From positions 186,001-250,000 of the forward strand of contig NW_005178528.1 in assembly GCF_000350225.1 (NCBI RefSeq): a DNA stretch of 64,000 nt. The letters run 5' to 3'. Made by a program: the position numbers and the translations under genes. Within the stretch, counting starts at the first letter, position 1; each line of letters begins with the position of its first letter. The notes under the pieces were generated by a model. It searched no databases. It had not been told where the DNA came from and saw only the letters and a list, made by a program, of their open reading frames with translations. This DNA comes from Chondrus crispus (lineage: Eukaryota; Rhodophyta; Florideophyceae; Gigartinales; Gigartinaceae). This document shows positions 54,651-64,000 of the stretch, piece by piece.

Positions 54651-55714
54651 CTTCACAACCACCTTTTTCAACGTCCACCTCTCATAGACAAACAAGTATT
54701 TATAAGTGCCGACAATTCGTGTCCGCCCCAGTCACTGAAAAAGCGTCGCTTTCGTACGACAACAACGCACCTTCACGAATACTGCAGAGAAAATGGGACT
54801 ACAATATAGAGTATAGGGAAGGAAACCCCAAAAATCTTTTTAAAGACACTTGTTTACATAAACAGATAGAGGGAAGAGGAGATGCAGCCAGAGAGGCGGA
54901 GAGGGAGGGATAGAGAGAGAGAGGGATACAAGGAAGAGAGATGGACACAAATATAGAGAGATGGACACACACATAGATAGATGGTCACCATAAAGAATTG
55001 GATAAACATATAGAGAGATGGGTATAAACATAGAGAGAGACAGAGACAGACAGAGAGATACAGAGGGAGAGACAGAGCGGTTTATCCAACCATTTGTGCA
55101 ATCGGTGGTATGCACTCCATTTATTGTCCAGCTAGGCATTATGGAATTCTAAAGGAGGTGATGGTTACTTAGTCAATATCGTGCCACCGTTAATTTTCTC
55201 AAACAATTAGACCAATGGCAGTAGGATGACTAATTCTACTTTAGTGGTCCTTGTCTACTTTACGAGCGGTCCTGGGCGAGTAAGGTGATTCCTTACCGGC
55301 TCAGGTGCACCTTGTCAATAAACAAACACTTTCATATGTGATCTTCGTGATCCCCTCACACAACTCACACAAAGCCATCAAAAAATGCACACTGCCATCA
55401 CAAAATGCACATTATCAGTGTGAGAGTTTTTATTTCAAGGTTGACGTTTGAGAGTTTTGAGATGCGTCTCACAAAACCGTCACAAAAGATTCACGAAAAT
55501 GTGTGATGTTTGAGACGATTTTTGTCATGATCACAAAACGTTCTCAAAAAGTGCTACAATTCAACAAATATTCACAAACCATGTGTGACGAATAAGAAGA
55601 TGGCGTGAGACGAATGAGATGAAGGCGGCGAAAAGAGCAAAACTCTCACAAATCGTCACACAAATCGTCTCACTTTTTGTGACGCCCTAAATCGTCACAA
55701 AACGGAGCACAGGG
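54651..55714. other. Purine-rich simple repeat and TGTGA/TCACA-rich block, no gene
   Basis: 54,866-55,080 is a degenerate GAGA/GATA/ATAGAGAGATG simple repeat. 55,320-55,715 has many TCACAAA, CGTCACA and TGTGTGA motifs in both orientations, as in the subterminal regions of some DNA transposons. Its transposon family is unresolved. Confidence 0.5.
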
Positions 55715-55838
55715 ATATAGTGCCATCCCCCCAATAGTGCCATAGCTAGAGGTATGTCACGCTATAGAACTATATCGTAGGAGGCACTGTATACGATTCC
55801 GTATCATAATCGGCCAATCATCATCCACCAGCTTCTCG

Positions 55839-55965
55839 CACGTGTAAAACATTGCGTTTTGGTCACCACGTGTAATACATTGCATTTTGGTCGCCACGTG
55901 TAAAACATTGCATATCGATCCACACGTGTAATACATTGCATTTGGGTCCACACGTGTGATGTGTT
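55839..55965. repeat. 28-bp minisatellite with CACGTG, unit 1 copy
   Basis: CACGTG starts at 55,839, 55,867, 55,895, 55,923 and 55,951, exactly 28 bp apart. The consensus is CACGTGTAATACATTGCATT with eight further bases. The unit 2 copy is at 60,044-60,170. Confidence 0.85.
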
Positions 55966-56103
55966 TGTCGCGCGACAAGATCTACAAAAGCTGTATGGGT
56001 GGCTACCCATACTAGAATCAACCTCTAAAAAATTAACAAAAATTAATCTAGTTCCAGTATGGCTGGCCAGCCATACAGCTTTTGTAAATCTTGTCGCGCG
56101 ACA
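55966..56103. mobile_element. 138-bp inverted-repeat element
   Basis: The ends TGTCGCGCGACAAGAT (55,966) and the complementary ATCTTGTCGCGCGACA (to 56,103) flank arms with CTACAAAAGCTGTATGG. Inside are smaller palindromes (GTATGGGTGGCTACCCATAC; GTATGGCTGGCCAGCCATAC). The unit 2 copy (60,171-60,371) is 63 bp longer because one arm is duplicated. Confidence 0.7.
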
Positions 56104-56913
56104 GCCATTATATGTTACAGGGGGGTTGCTCAATAGTGCCTACTTTAGTAGTGCTTCCCTCTATATAGTGCTAGTTATTTAGTTGTGTTATACAGGCTTT
56201 GTTGTGTTTGTGTTAGCAGTGTGCTTTGTCCCGAAATATATGTATTTGAGCCTCCTTTATATAGTGCCATCCCCCCAATAGTGCCATAGCTAGAGGTGCT
56301 TGTCATTCTTGACATTGTGAGCGCGAAAGACGCGAGGAAAGTATATTGAGGGGTGCTGTTGCGGCAATTCTGCCGCGGGGCACCGAGCGACCTGTAATGA
56401 CGGGAATCCACCCGTATTCTTTTACTCCTCACAAGTCTGCTGCCTCCCCCTTCCTATCTTCGGGGATGGCTTCTTAAGTACACGTTCCCCGGGATGAGTC
56501 GGCTATCCCCAACCCTCCCTCCCGTAATTTCCCCTTCGATCCAGCTTCCCCTTGCCCCACCGGTAGCCACCCCCTCGTGCCATTTTCCCTTCGCGCCCTC
56601 GGCCGGCGACCTGCGCGGTCTTTCTGCCCCAGCCCGAGCCCCGTGCGGCCTATGGTTTCCCTTCGTCTCCCCGGTGGCTGGCACCCCCAATTCCCCGCGC
56701 GTGCTGTCTCGCTCCCTCCTTCCCGCCTTTCGCTTGCCCGTCCTTCGGCGGTATACGGATGCGCTCCGCCCCGTGGTACGCGTGTCCAGCCGCCACCTGG
56801 CAACCGAATGCCTCGTAACACTGCTTGAGACACACAGCAATCTCACAAAACTGGGCTTCGTCTCGTTGAAAAATTACGGAAGATGGTTGGTGTGGCATTG
56901 AAATTGAATTTTT

Positions 56914-57228
56914 TCATTCTTTTGAGATTGACCGGTGTTTTGAGTAATCCCACGACCTCAAATTGACCAAGCAAAGTCCCAGGGCACACGTCAGTGCAGA
57001 TTGCAGCACAAGCAGTTGAGGACACCAAGTACAGCTTTTCGGCTCCAGCTTCAAGTACGTCTTGCCGCCACAATTTTCGATTTCCTGCTTTAGGACGTGC
57101 ACAGCAGTCAGAAAACAGTCATAGAGGCTTCGTGAGACTGGAGTCTTGAAGCATTCAAGCGTCACCCTAGAAAGGCTGCACTCCAGAATACATTTTGCTT
57201 GCTTTGCATCATTCTCACCTCCAATCAA
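56914..57228 (-). CDS. Unrecognised minus-strand frame, unit 1
   Basis: This 104-codon open frame without an ATG start has protein-like content (CILECSLSRVTLECFKTPV, LKQEIENCGGKTYLKLEP). It lies upstream of and divergent from the NAXE-like gene. It could be an exon or a fragment; the identical copy is at 61,182-61,496. No family is recognised. The CT-rich plus-strand region 56,450-56,830 before it has open frames but no recognised gene. Confidence 0.25.
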   Translation of the reverse strand: MIGGENDAKQAKCILECSLSRVTLECFKTPVSRSLYDCFLTAVHVLKQEIENCGGKTYLKLEPKSCTWCPQLLVLQSALTCALGLCLVNLRSWDYSKHRSISKE

Positions 57229-57502
57229 TCGTTTCGGGAATAGGCCAGGCTGGTCGCATTAGAAGAAATCCCTCCGTGTGTAATCATGGCTTCTCAGAAG
57301 ACAGCGTTTGAAGTCTCGAGCCCATTGGCGAGACCCATGAATTCACGCATTTCTGTGCAACTCCAAGAGAGCCCGTGCCAAGCACTTCAGAGTCGCAGGA
57401 CACAGAAGGTCGCAAGGCAGAATATCGATGCAAATGGAAGTGGACAAAAGCAGTAAGCAATGAGATAACTCCAAACCCCGGCAGACTCATATTTCCCCGG
57501 AA

Positions 57503-58317
57503 TTGGCAAATCAAGCCATTAATGATGCTATTACATACTCAGGTGGGGACGTTGTGGTTATGGCTAGAACCTGTGCAAGTGGATTTTGTGATGCATTGCA
57601 ACAATGCTATGGTTCAGAAGAAATATCAGATGTGTTTATTGCTTGCGGCCCAGGTTTAAACGGCTTAATTGGATTGCAAGTCGCTGTAGAGCTGCAGAAG
57701 AGAGGTTATGCACCAGCGGTCTATGCTGCAGAGCAATCTAAGCATGCTAATTTCCGATATGTCTGCGATGAAGCCGGAATCGACTTGCACGACTTCATTC
57801 CCAGCACGCTAGAGTTTTATTATGACATCGTTGTAGATGCCTTGCTTGGAACTGGCTTTGATGGGGGGGACATTCGACAACAGTACTGGACTGTTTACGA
57901 GATGCTAATCTCAACTCGGCTTGCGATTGTGAGCCTTGATGTACCATCTGGCTGGGATCTTTGGACGGGTCCAAGAAAAATTGATGTGACAGCAGATTCG
58001 TTTATCAAACCCGAAGTGCTAGTGTCTTTAGAAGCACCAAAGCTTGGATCAAATGTGTTTGCCGGGGGCTACCACTTTATAGCTGGTCGACATCTTCCTC
58101 AAAGCTACTTTTGGAAAAGGGAATCTCTGTTCCGGCTTTTCCCGGCGAGGAGTCAAACTGCGTGCTCATGTCAAGTAACCCGTTTCGCTTCGAAGGTGCT
58201 AATGGAGAGACATATGGGCGACCTGGACAATTCAATGCCACGCTCTACACGAAAAACCCTACCCGAGAATGGGTCGATATTGACAAGCACGATGACCTGT
58301 GGGACGAACTAGACTAG
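57503..58317 (+). pseudogene. NAXE: NAD(P)H-hydrate epimerase-like gene, unit 1
   Basis: The frame fits the YjeF N-terminal (epimerase) fold: SPELANQAINDA at the start, VFIACGPGLNGLIGLQVAVE, DIVVDALLGTGFDGG, VSLDVPSGWD with the conserved Asp, EVLVSLEAPK and GGYHFIAGRHLP. The family normally repairs hydrated NAD(P)H by epimerisation, mostly in mitochondria or plastids. Two things are odd. The GNNGGDG substrate loop reads GLNGLIG. The C-terminal end (VPAFPGEESNCVLM) is in the -1 frame from about 58,110. An upstream exon is likely: GTAAGC at about 57,451 and AG before 57,485 would leave a very short intron. It is a pseudogene, or a gene with altered function. Confidence 0.65.
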
Positions 58318-58399
58318 CATTAGAGTGTGCTCAGTGAGTTTAAGAGTGGAAATCATTGTCAAGTGCTATACAGGGACTCTAGCTGCGAAAAAACGCTGT

Positions 58400-59382
58400 C
58401 TACTGGCCAACTTTTTTGCTTAACGCGACGCGCCACATAATGTAATTCGACGTGGCCTGCGTCAGCGCGGAAGCTGTGACTTTTCCTGTTTGTCGCCATA
58501 CGAACCCACACGCAACACCGGTGACACAGGCGGAGGCCATGTATCGAACGTTTGGCGGGTCATATCCAAGTTTTGATTTCCCTAAGTGTGCAATGCCGAA
58601 GGCACCAGACGCGATGAGTAGTGCAGATATGGACCCGTGGCCTAGGCGTTGCTCCAACATATTCTGAATCATACCCCTAAATATAAGCTCCTCGGTAACG
58701 CCGTTCATGAATATGCCTAGGAAAGTGGCGGCTTCTTTGGCCGCGTCTAAACGAGGTGGCGTCTTGACGTCAGCAAACTGGGTTAGGGCGGCAAGTGGAA
58801 CGGTGATGAGATCAGAGGCAGCACCCACAGCTAGCGCTATCAGCACATCGACTGGGGTTACCTTGAAAGTGTAGCCCAAGTCACGAGCGTGGGCCAGCTT
58901 TGAAAAGGGCGTAGAATTGTGAAGCAGTTCACGACTGTCAAAGCTGCGGTGAACAAGCCCCAGGCTGTAACCTTTCCAGTCGGTGATATGTCCGATGACA
59001 ACAGCTTAAATTCCAGTGGAAGCCAGATGCAAAGAACGGTAATCAGGTCGGCCATTTCGGAGCGAAGCGATGAGTGGTCGTCTGGCTTTGTGAGCTGAAG
59101 CAGTGACGGGATGAGGATATACGCTACGTAAATTGCCAATATAGGGACTGCGCGGCGGCGACCGTCCATGATGTTGGGTGCACCGGCGAGGCACACTGGA
59201 ACCAAAACTAATAGCACCGTCCAAGCTGCTTGCCATCCATGTCCAAATTCGTTGACAAATGTCGAAGAAGAGTAAGCCAGGAATAAAAGAGTCCAGCACA
59301 TCGAGGCTGAGGACTCCAAAGTATGGGCTCGGCCGCCTGGTTCTGGCATTTTTGGAAAGCCGCGGTCAGTCATTGGCTCCAT
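58400..59382 (-). pseudogene. CPBP-family intramembrane protease-like gene, unit 1
   Basis: The ATG at 59,382 (MEPMTDRGFPKMPEPGG) opens a multi-spanning membrane protein. After a break near 58,880 it continues in the -1 frame with NGVTEELIFRGMIQNML (the EE-xxx-R motif), FGIAHLGKSK (the second, His-containing motif) and TQATSNYIMW. These motifs define the CPBP (Abi/CAAX prenyl protease) family of glutamic intramembrane proteases. The first 174 codons contain about four membrane segments. It is convergent with the NAXE-like gene, 82 bp apart. The frame break makes it a likely pseudogene unless an intron or frameshifting is involved. Confidence 0.65.
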
Positions 59383-59685
59383 GCTGAAGGATGGAACGAA
59401 GATTCTACTCGAACAGTGAAGTACAACACGGTTGAAGCTGTTTCAAATGTCTCTGCGGTAGCCGGAAAACGCTCTTGTAGAAAGCAGGGTTGCCTTGAGC
59501 ACTTTGTCGTTGCTCGCTGCGATTTTTGCGTTTCTAAAAGGTTTACTAGGAAGGTACTCTTGCTGGGCCTTGCACGTGTTCGGGTGTGTGTGAACATCCG
59601 CACACGTTGCAGACTTACAGTGTATGCAGGCGAAGTAGGGGGGGGTTTTCTCTGGGCAGAACGGACCGGTTGCAGGGGGGGGTCG

Positions 59686-59994
59686 CTCAATTGTGCCTAC
59701 TATAGTAGTGCTTCCCTCTATATAGTGCTATGGCTCGCCCTCTGGCACAGGTTATCATAAGCTCACACGTGTATCATCCGGCATGGTTCAGTACGCAGTA
59801 CAGCTATCCATGCTGTCTTAAAGGAGACCCTGACCAAAGGATGTTGTGTTATGCAGGCTTTGTTGTGTTTGTGTAACAAGTGTGCTTTGTCCCCAAATAT
59901 ATGTATTTGAGCCTCCTTTATATAGTGCCATCCCCCCAACAGTGCCATAGCTAGAGGTATGTCACGCTATAGCACTATATCGTAGGAGGCACTG
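59686..59994. mobile_element. MITE family A copy at the duplication junction
   Basis: This copy starts CAATTGTGCCTACTATAGTA and ends with the GTAGGAGGCACTG terminus. The boundary between the two duplicated units (about 59,919) falls inside it. Partial copies sit at the outer ends of the duplication (55,715-55,792 and 63,954-64,000). Confidence 0.65.
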
Positions 59995-60043
59995 TATACG
60001 ATTCCCTATCATAATCGGCCAATCATCATCCACCAGCTTCTCG

Positions 60044-60170
60044 CACGTGTAAAACATTGCGTTTTGGTCACCACGTGTAATACATTGCATTTTGGTCGCC
60101 ACGTGTAAAACATTGCATATCGATCCACACGTGTAATACATTGCATTTGGGTCCACACGTGTGATGTGTT
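60044..60170. repeat. 28-bp CACGTG minisatellite, unit 2 copy
   Basis: CACGTG occurs at 60,044, 60,072, 60,100, 60,128 and 60,156, with the same period and count as in unit 1. Confidence 0.85.
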
Positions 60171-60371
60171 TGTCGCGCGACAAGATCTACAAAAGCTGTA
60201 TGGGTGGCTACCCATACTAGAATCAACCTCTAAAAAATTAACAAAAATTAATCTAGTTCCAGTATGGCTGGCCAGCCATACAGCTTTTGTAAATCTTGTC
60301 GCGCGACAAAAATTAATCTAGTTCCAGTATGGCTGGCCAGCCATACAGCTTTTGTAAATCTTGTCGCGCGA
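60171..60371. mobile_element. Inverted-repeat element, unit 2 copy with a duplicated arm
   Basis: It matches 55,966-56,103, but the right arm (AAAATTAATCTAGTTCCAGT through TTGTCGCGCGACA) is present twice in tandem, adding 63 bp. Confidence 0.75.
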
Positions 60372-61181
60372 CAGCCATTATATGTTACAGGGGTCATACG
60401 CTCTGGCACAGGTTTTCGTACGCTCACATGTATCATCCGGCATGGTTCAGTACTCAAAGGATGAATTTGTTGTGTTTGTGTTAGCAGTGTGCTTTGTCCC
60501 GAAATATATGTATTTGAGCCTCCTTTATATAGTGCCATCCCCCCAATAGTGCCATAGCTAGAGGTGCTTGTCATTCTTGACATTGTGAGCGCGAAAGACG
60601 CGAGGAAAGTATATTGAGGGGTGCTGTTGCGGCAATTCTGCCGCGGGGCACCGAGCGACCTGTAATGACGGGAATCCACCCGTATTCTTTTACTCCTCAC
60701 AAGTCTGCTGCCTCCCCCTTCCTATCTTCGGGGATGGCTTCTTAAGTACACGTTCCCCGGGATGAGTCGGCTATCCCCAACCCTCCCTCCCGTAATTTCC
60801 CCTTCGATCCAGCTTCCCCTTGCCCCACCGGTAGCCACCCCCTCGTGCCATTTTCCCTTCGCGCTCTCGGCCGGCGACCTGCGCGGTCTTTCTGCCCCAG
60901 CCCGAGCCCCGTGCGGCCTATGGTTTCCCTTCGTCTCCCCGGTGGCTGGCACCCCCAATTCCCCGCGCGTGCTGTCTCGCTCCCTCCTTCCCGCCTTTCG
61001 CTTGCCCGTCCTTCGGCGGTATACGGATGCGCTCCGCCCCGTGGTACGCGTGTCCAGCCGCCACCTGGCAACCGAATGCCTCGTAACACTGCTTGAGACA
61101 CACAGCAATCTCACAAAACTGGGCTTCGTCTCGTTGAAAAATTACGGAAGATGGTTGGTGTGGCATTGAAATTGAATTTTT

Positions 61182-61496
61182 TCATTCTTTTGAGATTGAC
61201 CGGTGTTTTGAGTAATCCCACGACCTCAAATTGACCAAGCAAAGTCCCAGGGCACACGTCAGTGCAGATTGCAGCACAAGCAGTTGAGGACACCAAGTAC
61301 AGCTTTTCGGCTCCAGCTTCAAGTACGTCTTGCCGCCACAATTTTCGATTTCCTGCTTTAGGACGTGCACAGCAGTCAGAAAACAGTCATAGAGGCTTCG
61401 TGAGACTGGAGTCTTGAAGCATTCAAGCGTCACCCTAGAAAGGCTGCACTCCAGAATACATTTTGCTTGCTTTGCATCATTCTCACCTCCAATCAA
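61182..61496 (-). CDS. Unrecognised minus-strand frame, unit 2
   Basis: Copy of the frame at 56,914-57,228 with the same translation. It has no ATG and no known family. Confidence 0.25.
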   Translation of the reverse strand: MIGGENDAKQAKCILECSLSRVTLECFKTPVSRSLYDCFLTAVHVLKQEIENCGGKTYLKLEPKSCTWCPQLLVLQSALTCALGLCLVNLRSWDYSKHRSISKE

Positions 61497-61770
61497 TCGT
61501 TTCGGGAATAGGCCAGGCTGGTCGCATTAGAAGAAATCCCTCCGTGTGTAATCATGGCTTCTCAGAAGACAGCGTTTGAAGTCTCGAGCCCATTGGCGAG
61601 ACCCATGAATTCACGCATTTCTGTGCAACTCCAAGAGAGCCCGTGCCAAGCACTTCAGAGTCGCAGGACACAGAAGGTCGCAAGGCAGAATATCGATGCA
61701 AATGGAAGTGGACAAAAGCAGTAAGCAATGAGATAACTCCAAACCCCGGCAGACTCATATTTCCCCGGAA

Positions 61771-62585
61771 TTGGCAAATCAAGCCATTAATGATGCTATT
61801 ACATACTCAGGTGGGGACGTTGTGGTTATGGCTAGAACCTGTGCAAGTGGATTTTGTGATGCATTACAACAATGCTATGGTTCAGAAGAAATATCAGATG
61901 TGTTTATTGCTTGCGGCTCAGGTTTAAACGGCTTAATTGGATTGCAAGTCGCTGTAGAGCTGCAGAAGAGAGGTTATGCACCAGCGGTCTATGCTGCAGA
62001 GCAATCTAAGCATGCTAATTTCCGATCTGTCTGCGATGAAGCCGGAATCGACTTGCACGACTTCATTCCCAGTACGCTAGAGTTTTATAATGACATCGTT
62101 GTAGATGCCTTGCTTGGAACTGGCTTTGATGGGGGGGACATTCGACAACAGTACTGGACTGTTTACGAGATGCTAATCTCAACTCGGCTTGCGATTGTGA
62201 GCCTTGATGTACCATCTGGCTGGGATCTTTGGACGGGTCCAAGAAAAATTGATGTGACAGCAGATTCGTTTATCAAACCCGAAGTGCTAGTGTCTTTAGA
62301 AGCACCAAAGCTTGGATCAAATGTGTTTGCCGGGGGCTACCACTTTATAGCTGGTCGACATCTTCCTCAAAGCTACTTTTGGAAAAGGGAATCTCTGTTC
62401 CGGCTTTTCCCGGCGAGGAGTCAAACTGCGTGCTCATGTCAAGTAACCCGTTTCGCTTCGAAGGTGCTAATGGAGAGACATATGGGCGACCTGGACAATT
62501 CAATGCCACGCTCTACACGAAAAACCCTACCCGAGAATGGGTCGATATTGACAAGCACGATGACCTGTGGGACGAACTAGACTAG
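61771..62585 (+). pseudogene. NAXE: NAD(P)H-hydrate epimerase-like gene, unit 2
   Basis: Nearly identical to the unit 1 copy, with three residue changes: CGPG to CGSG in the substrate loop, NFRY to NFRS, and EFYY to EFYN. The -1 frame break near 62,378 is at the same place as in unit 1, so it predates the duplication. The loss of the loop Pro on top of the missing GNNGGDG suggests relaxed selection after duplication. Confidence 0.65.
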
Positions 62586-62667
62586 CATTAGAGTGTGCTC
62601 AGTGAGTTTAAGAGTGGAAATCATTGTCAAGTGCTATACAGGGACTCTAGCTGCGAAAAAACGCTGT

Positions 62668-63650
62668 CTACTGGCCAACTTTTTTGCTTAACGCGACGCG
62701 CCACATAATGTAATTCGACGTGGCCTGCGTCAGCGCGGAAGCTGTGACTTTTCCTGTTTGTCGCCATACGAACCCACACGCAACACCGGTGACACAGGCG
62801 GAGGCCATGTATCGAACGTTTGGCGGGTCATATCCAAGTTTTGATTTCCCTAAGTGTGCAATGCCGAAGGCACCAGACGCGATGAGTAGTGCAGATATGG
62901 ACCCGTGGCCTAGGCGTTGCTCCAACATATTCTGAATCATACCCCTAAATATAAGCTCCTCGGTAACGCCGTTCATGAATATGCCTAGGAAAGTGGCGGC
63001 TTCTTTGGCCGCGTCTAAACGAGGTGGCGTCTTGACGTCAGCAAACCGGGTTAGGGCGGCAAGTGGAACGGTGATGAGATCAGAGGCAGCACCCACAGCT
63101 AGCGCTATCAGCACATCGACTGGGGTTACCTTGAAAGTGTAGCCCAAGTCACGAGCGTGGGCCAGCTTTGAAAAGGGCGTAGAATTGTGAAGCAGTTCAC
63201 GACTGTCAAAGCTGCGGTGAACAAGCCCCAGGCTGTAACCTTTCCAGTCGGTGATATGTCCGATGACAACAGCTTAAATTCCAGTGGAAGCCAGATGCAA
63301 AGAACGGTAATCAGGTCGGCCATTTCGGAGCGAAGCGATGAGTGGTCGTCTGGCTTTGTGAGCTGAAGCAGTGACGGGATGAGGATATACGCTACGTAAA
63401 TTGCCAATATAGGGACTGCGCGGCGGCGACCGTCCATGATGTTGGGTGCACCGGCGAGGCACACTGGAACCAAAACTAATAGCACCGTCCAAGCTGCTTG
63501 CCATCCATGTCCAAATTCGTTGACAAATGTCGAAGAAGAGTAAGCCAGGAATAAAAGAGTCCAGCACATCGAGGCTGAGGACTCCAAAGTATGGGCTCGG
63601 CCGCCTGGTTCTGGCATTTTTGGAAAGCCGCGGTCAGTCATTGGCTCCAT
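62668..63650 (-). pseudogene. CPBP-family intramembrane protease-like gene, unit 2
   Basis: Copy of 58,400-59,382 with one residue change seen (ALTQFADV to ALTRFADV). It has the same frame break near 63,148 and keeps the EELIFRGM and FGIAHLG motifs. Confidence 0.65.
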
Positions 63651-64000
63651 GCTGAAGGATGGAACGAAGATTCTACTCGAACAGTGAAGTACAACACGGT
63701 TGAAGCTGTTTCAAATGTCTCTGCGGTAGCCGGAAACCGCTCTTGTAGAAAGCAGGGTTGCCTTGAGCACTTTGTCGTTGCTCGCTGCGATTTTTGCGTT
63801 TCTAAAAGGTTTACTAGGAAGGTACTCTTGCTGGGCCTTGCACGTGTTCGGGTGTGTGTGAACATCCGCACACGTTGCAGACTTACAGTGTATGCAGGCG
63901 AAGTAGGGGGGGGTTTTCTCTGGGCAGAACGGACCGGTTGCAGGGGGGGGTCGCTCAATTGTGCCTACTATAGTAGTGCTTCCCTCTATATAGTGCTATG

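Larger units (their letters stand above)
55715..64000 (+). repeat. Recent direct tandem duplication, unit about 4.2 kb
   Basis: Unit 1 is 55,715-59,919 and unit 2 is 59,920 to beyond the window end. The offset is 4,205 bp before and 4,268 bp after a 63-bp extra segment in unit 2 (about 60,308-60,371). I saw roughly a dozen single-base differences over 4 kb. Both junctions lie inside MITE family A sequence. Each unit holds a 28-bp CACGTG array, an inverted-repeat element, an unrecognised minus-strand frame, a NAXE-like gene and a CPBP-type gene. Confidence 0.93.

Noticed and set aside
55839-55965. CRISPR array for the regularly spaced 28-bp repeat
   Set aside because: The repeat is contiguous without unique spacers, there are no cas genes, and the setting is eukaryotic.
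55757-56133. Minus-strand frames repeating CNVLHV and CITR over the CACGTG array
   Set aside because: They are translations of a 28-bp minisatellite, not a protein gene.
56494-56901. 135-codon plus frame rich in Pro, Ser and Arg
   Set aside because: It is CT-rich low complexity with overlapping frames on both strands and no motif. It is identical in both duplicated units, so conservation is not informative.

Overview
The window looks like nuclear DNA of a red alga, most likely a florideophyte of the Chondrus type. This is an inference from layout, not from any marker gene. The host genes are compact and have at most one intron (SCC2, two alpha/beta hydrolases, a starch-binding CBM48 protein). 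They sit in a short gene island surrounded by layered transposable elements. The transposon types (Harbinger with SANT or DUF6818 partner genes, MULE, pogo/Tigger, Tc1/mariner, Ty3-like LTR fossils) suit such a genome.

Layout. 1-2,700: a short host gene fragment, a palindromic MITE, an LTR fossil, and a truncated end of an unrecognised element that has broken a Tigger-like transposon. 3,100-11,550: Ty3-like LTR retrotransposon fossils on both strands. 12,600-17,000: a pogo-like transposon split by a 2.66-kb Harbinger-type element whose 3-bp target duplication can be read exactly. 17,500-19,650: a broken DDE transposase next to a convergent DUF6818 gene. 19,900-25,260: a MULE whose transposase frame is preceded in the same frame by a J-domain region, followed by GC-rich, host-like sequence (bZIP and Cys-rich frames) that may be captured. 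25,871-27,113: a nearly perfect Tc1/mariner element.

27,700-40,850 is the host island: an unrecognised exon, a CBM48 protein, an alpha/beta hydrolase with a 34-nt last exon, the cohesin loader SCC2 (NIPBL family), and a secreted epoxide-hydrolase-like protein. 41,536-47,959 is a second MULE with 176-bp terminal inverted repeats and a perfect 9-bp target duplication, holding a nested Harbinger whose transposase is intact. 48,366 to about 52,650 carries three ORFs of no recognised family. The left end of this unit recurs, truncated, at 2,044-2,678, so it is repetitive and probably mobile. 53,830-54,650 is a fold-back array.

55,715-64,000 is a recent tandem duplication with a unit of about 4.2 kb. 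Each copy holds an NAD(P)H-hydrate-epimerase-like gene and a convergent CPBP membrane-protease gene, and both genes carry the same reading-frame break in both copies. The duplication joins lie inside copies of one MITE, which suggests unequal crossing-over.

Most genes here act alone. The working partnerships are the transposase plus DNA-binding-protein pairs of the Harbinger-type elements and, possibly, the three ORFs of the unrecognised element.
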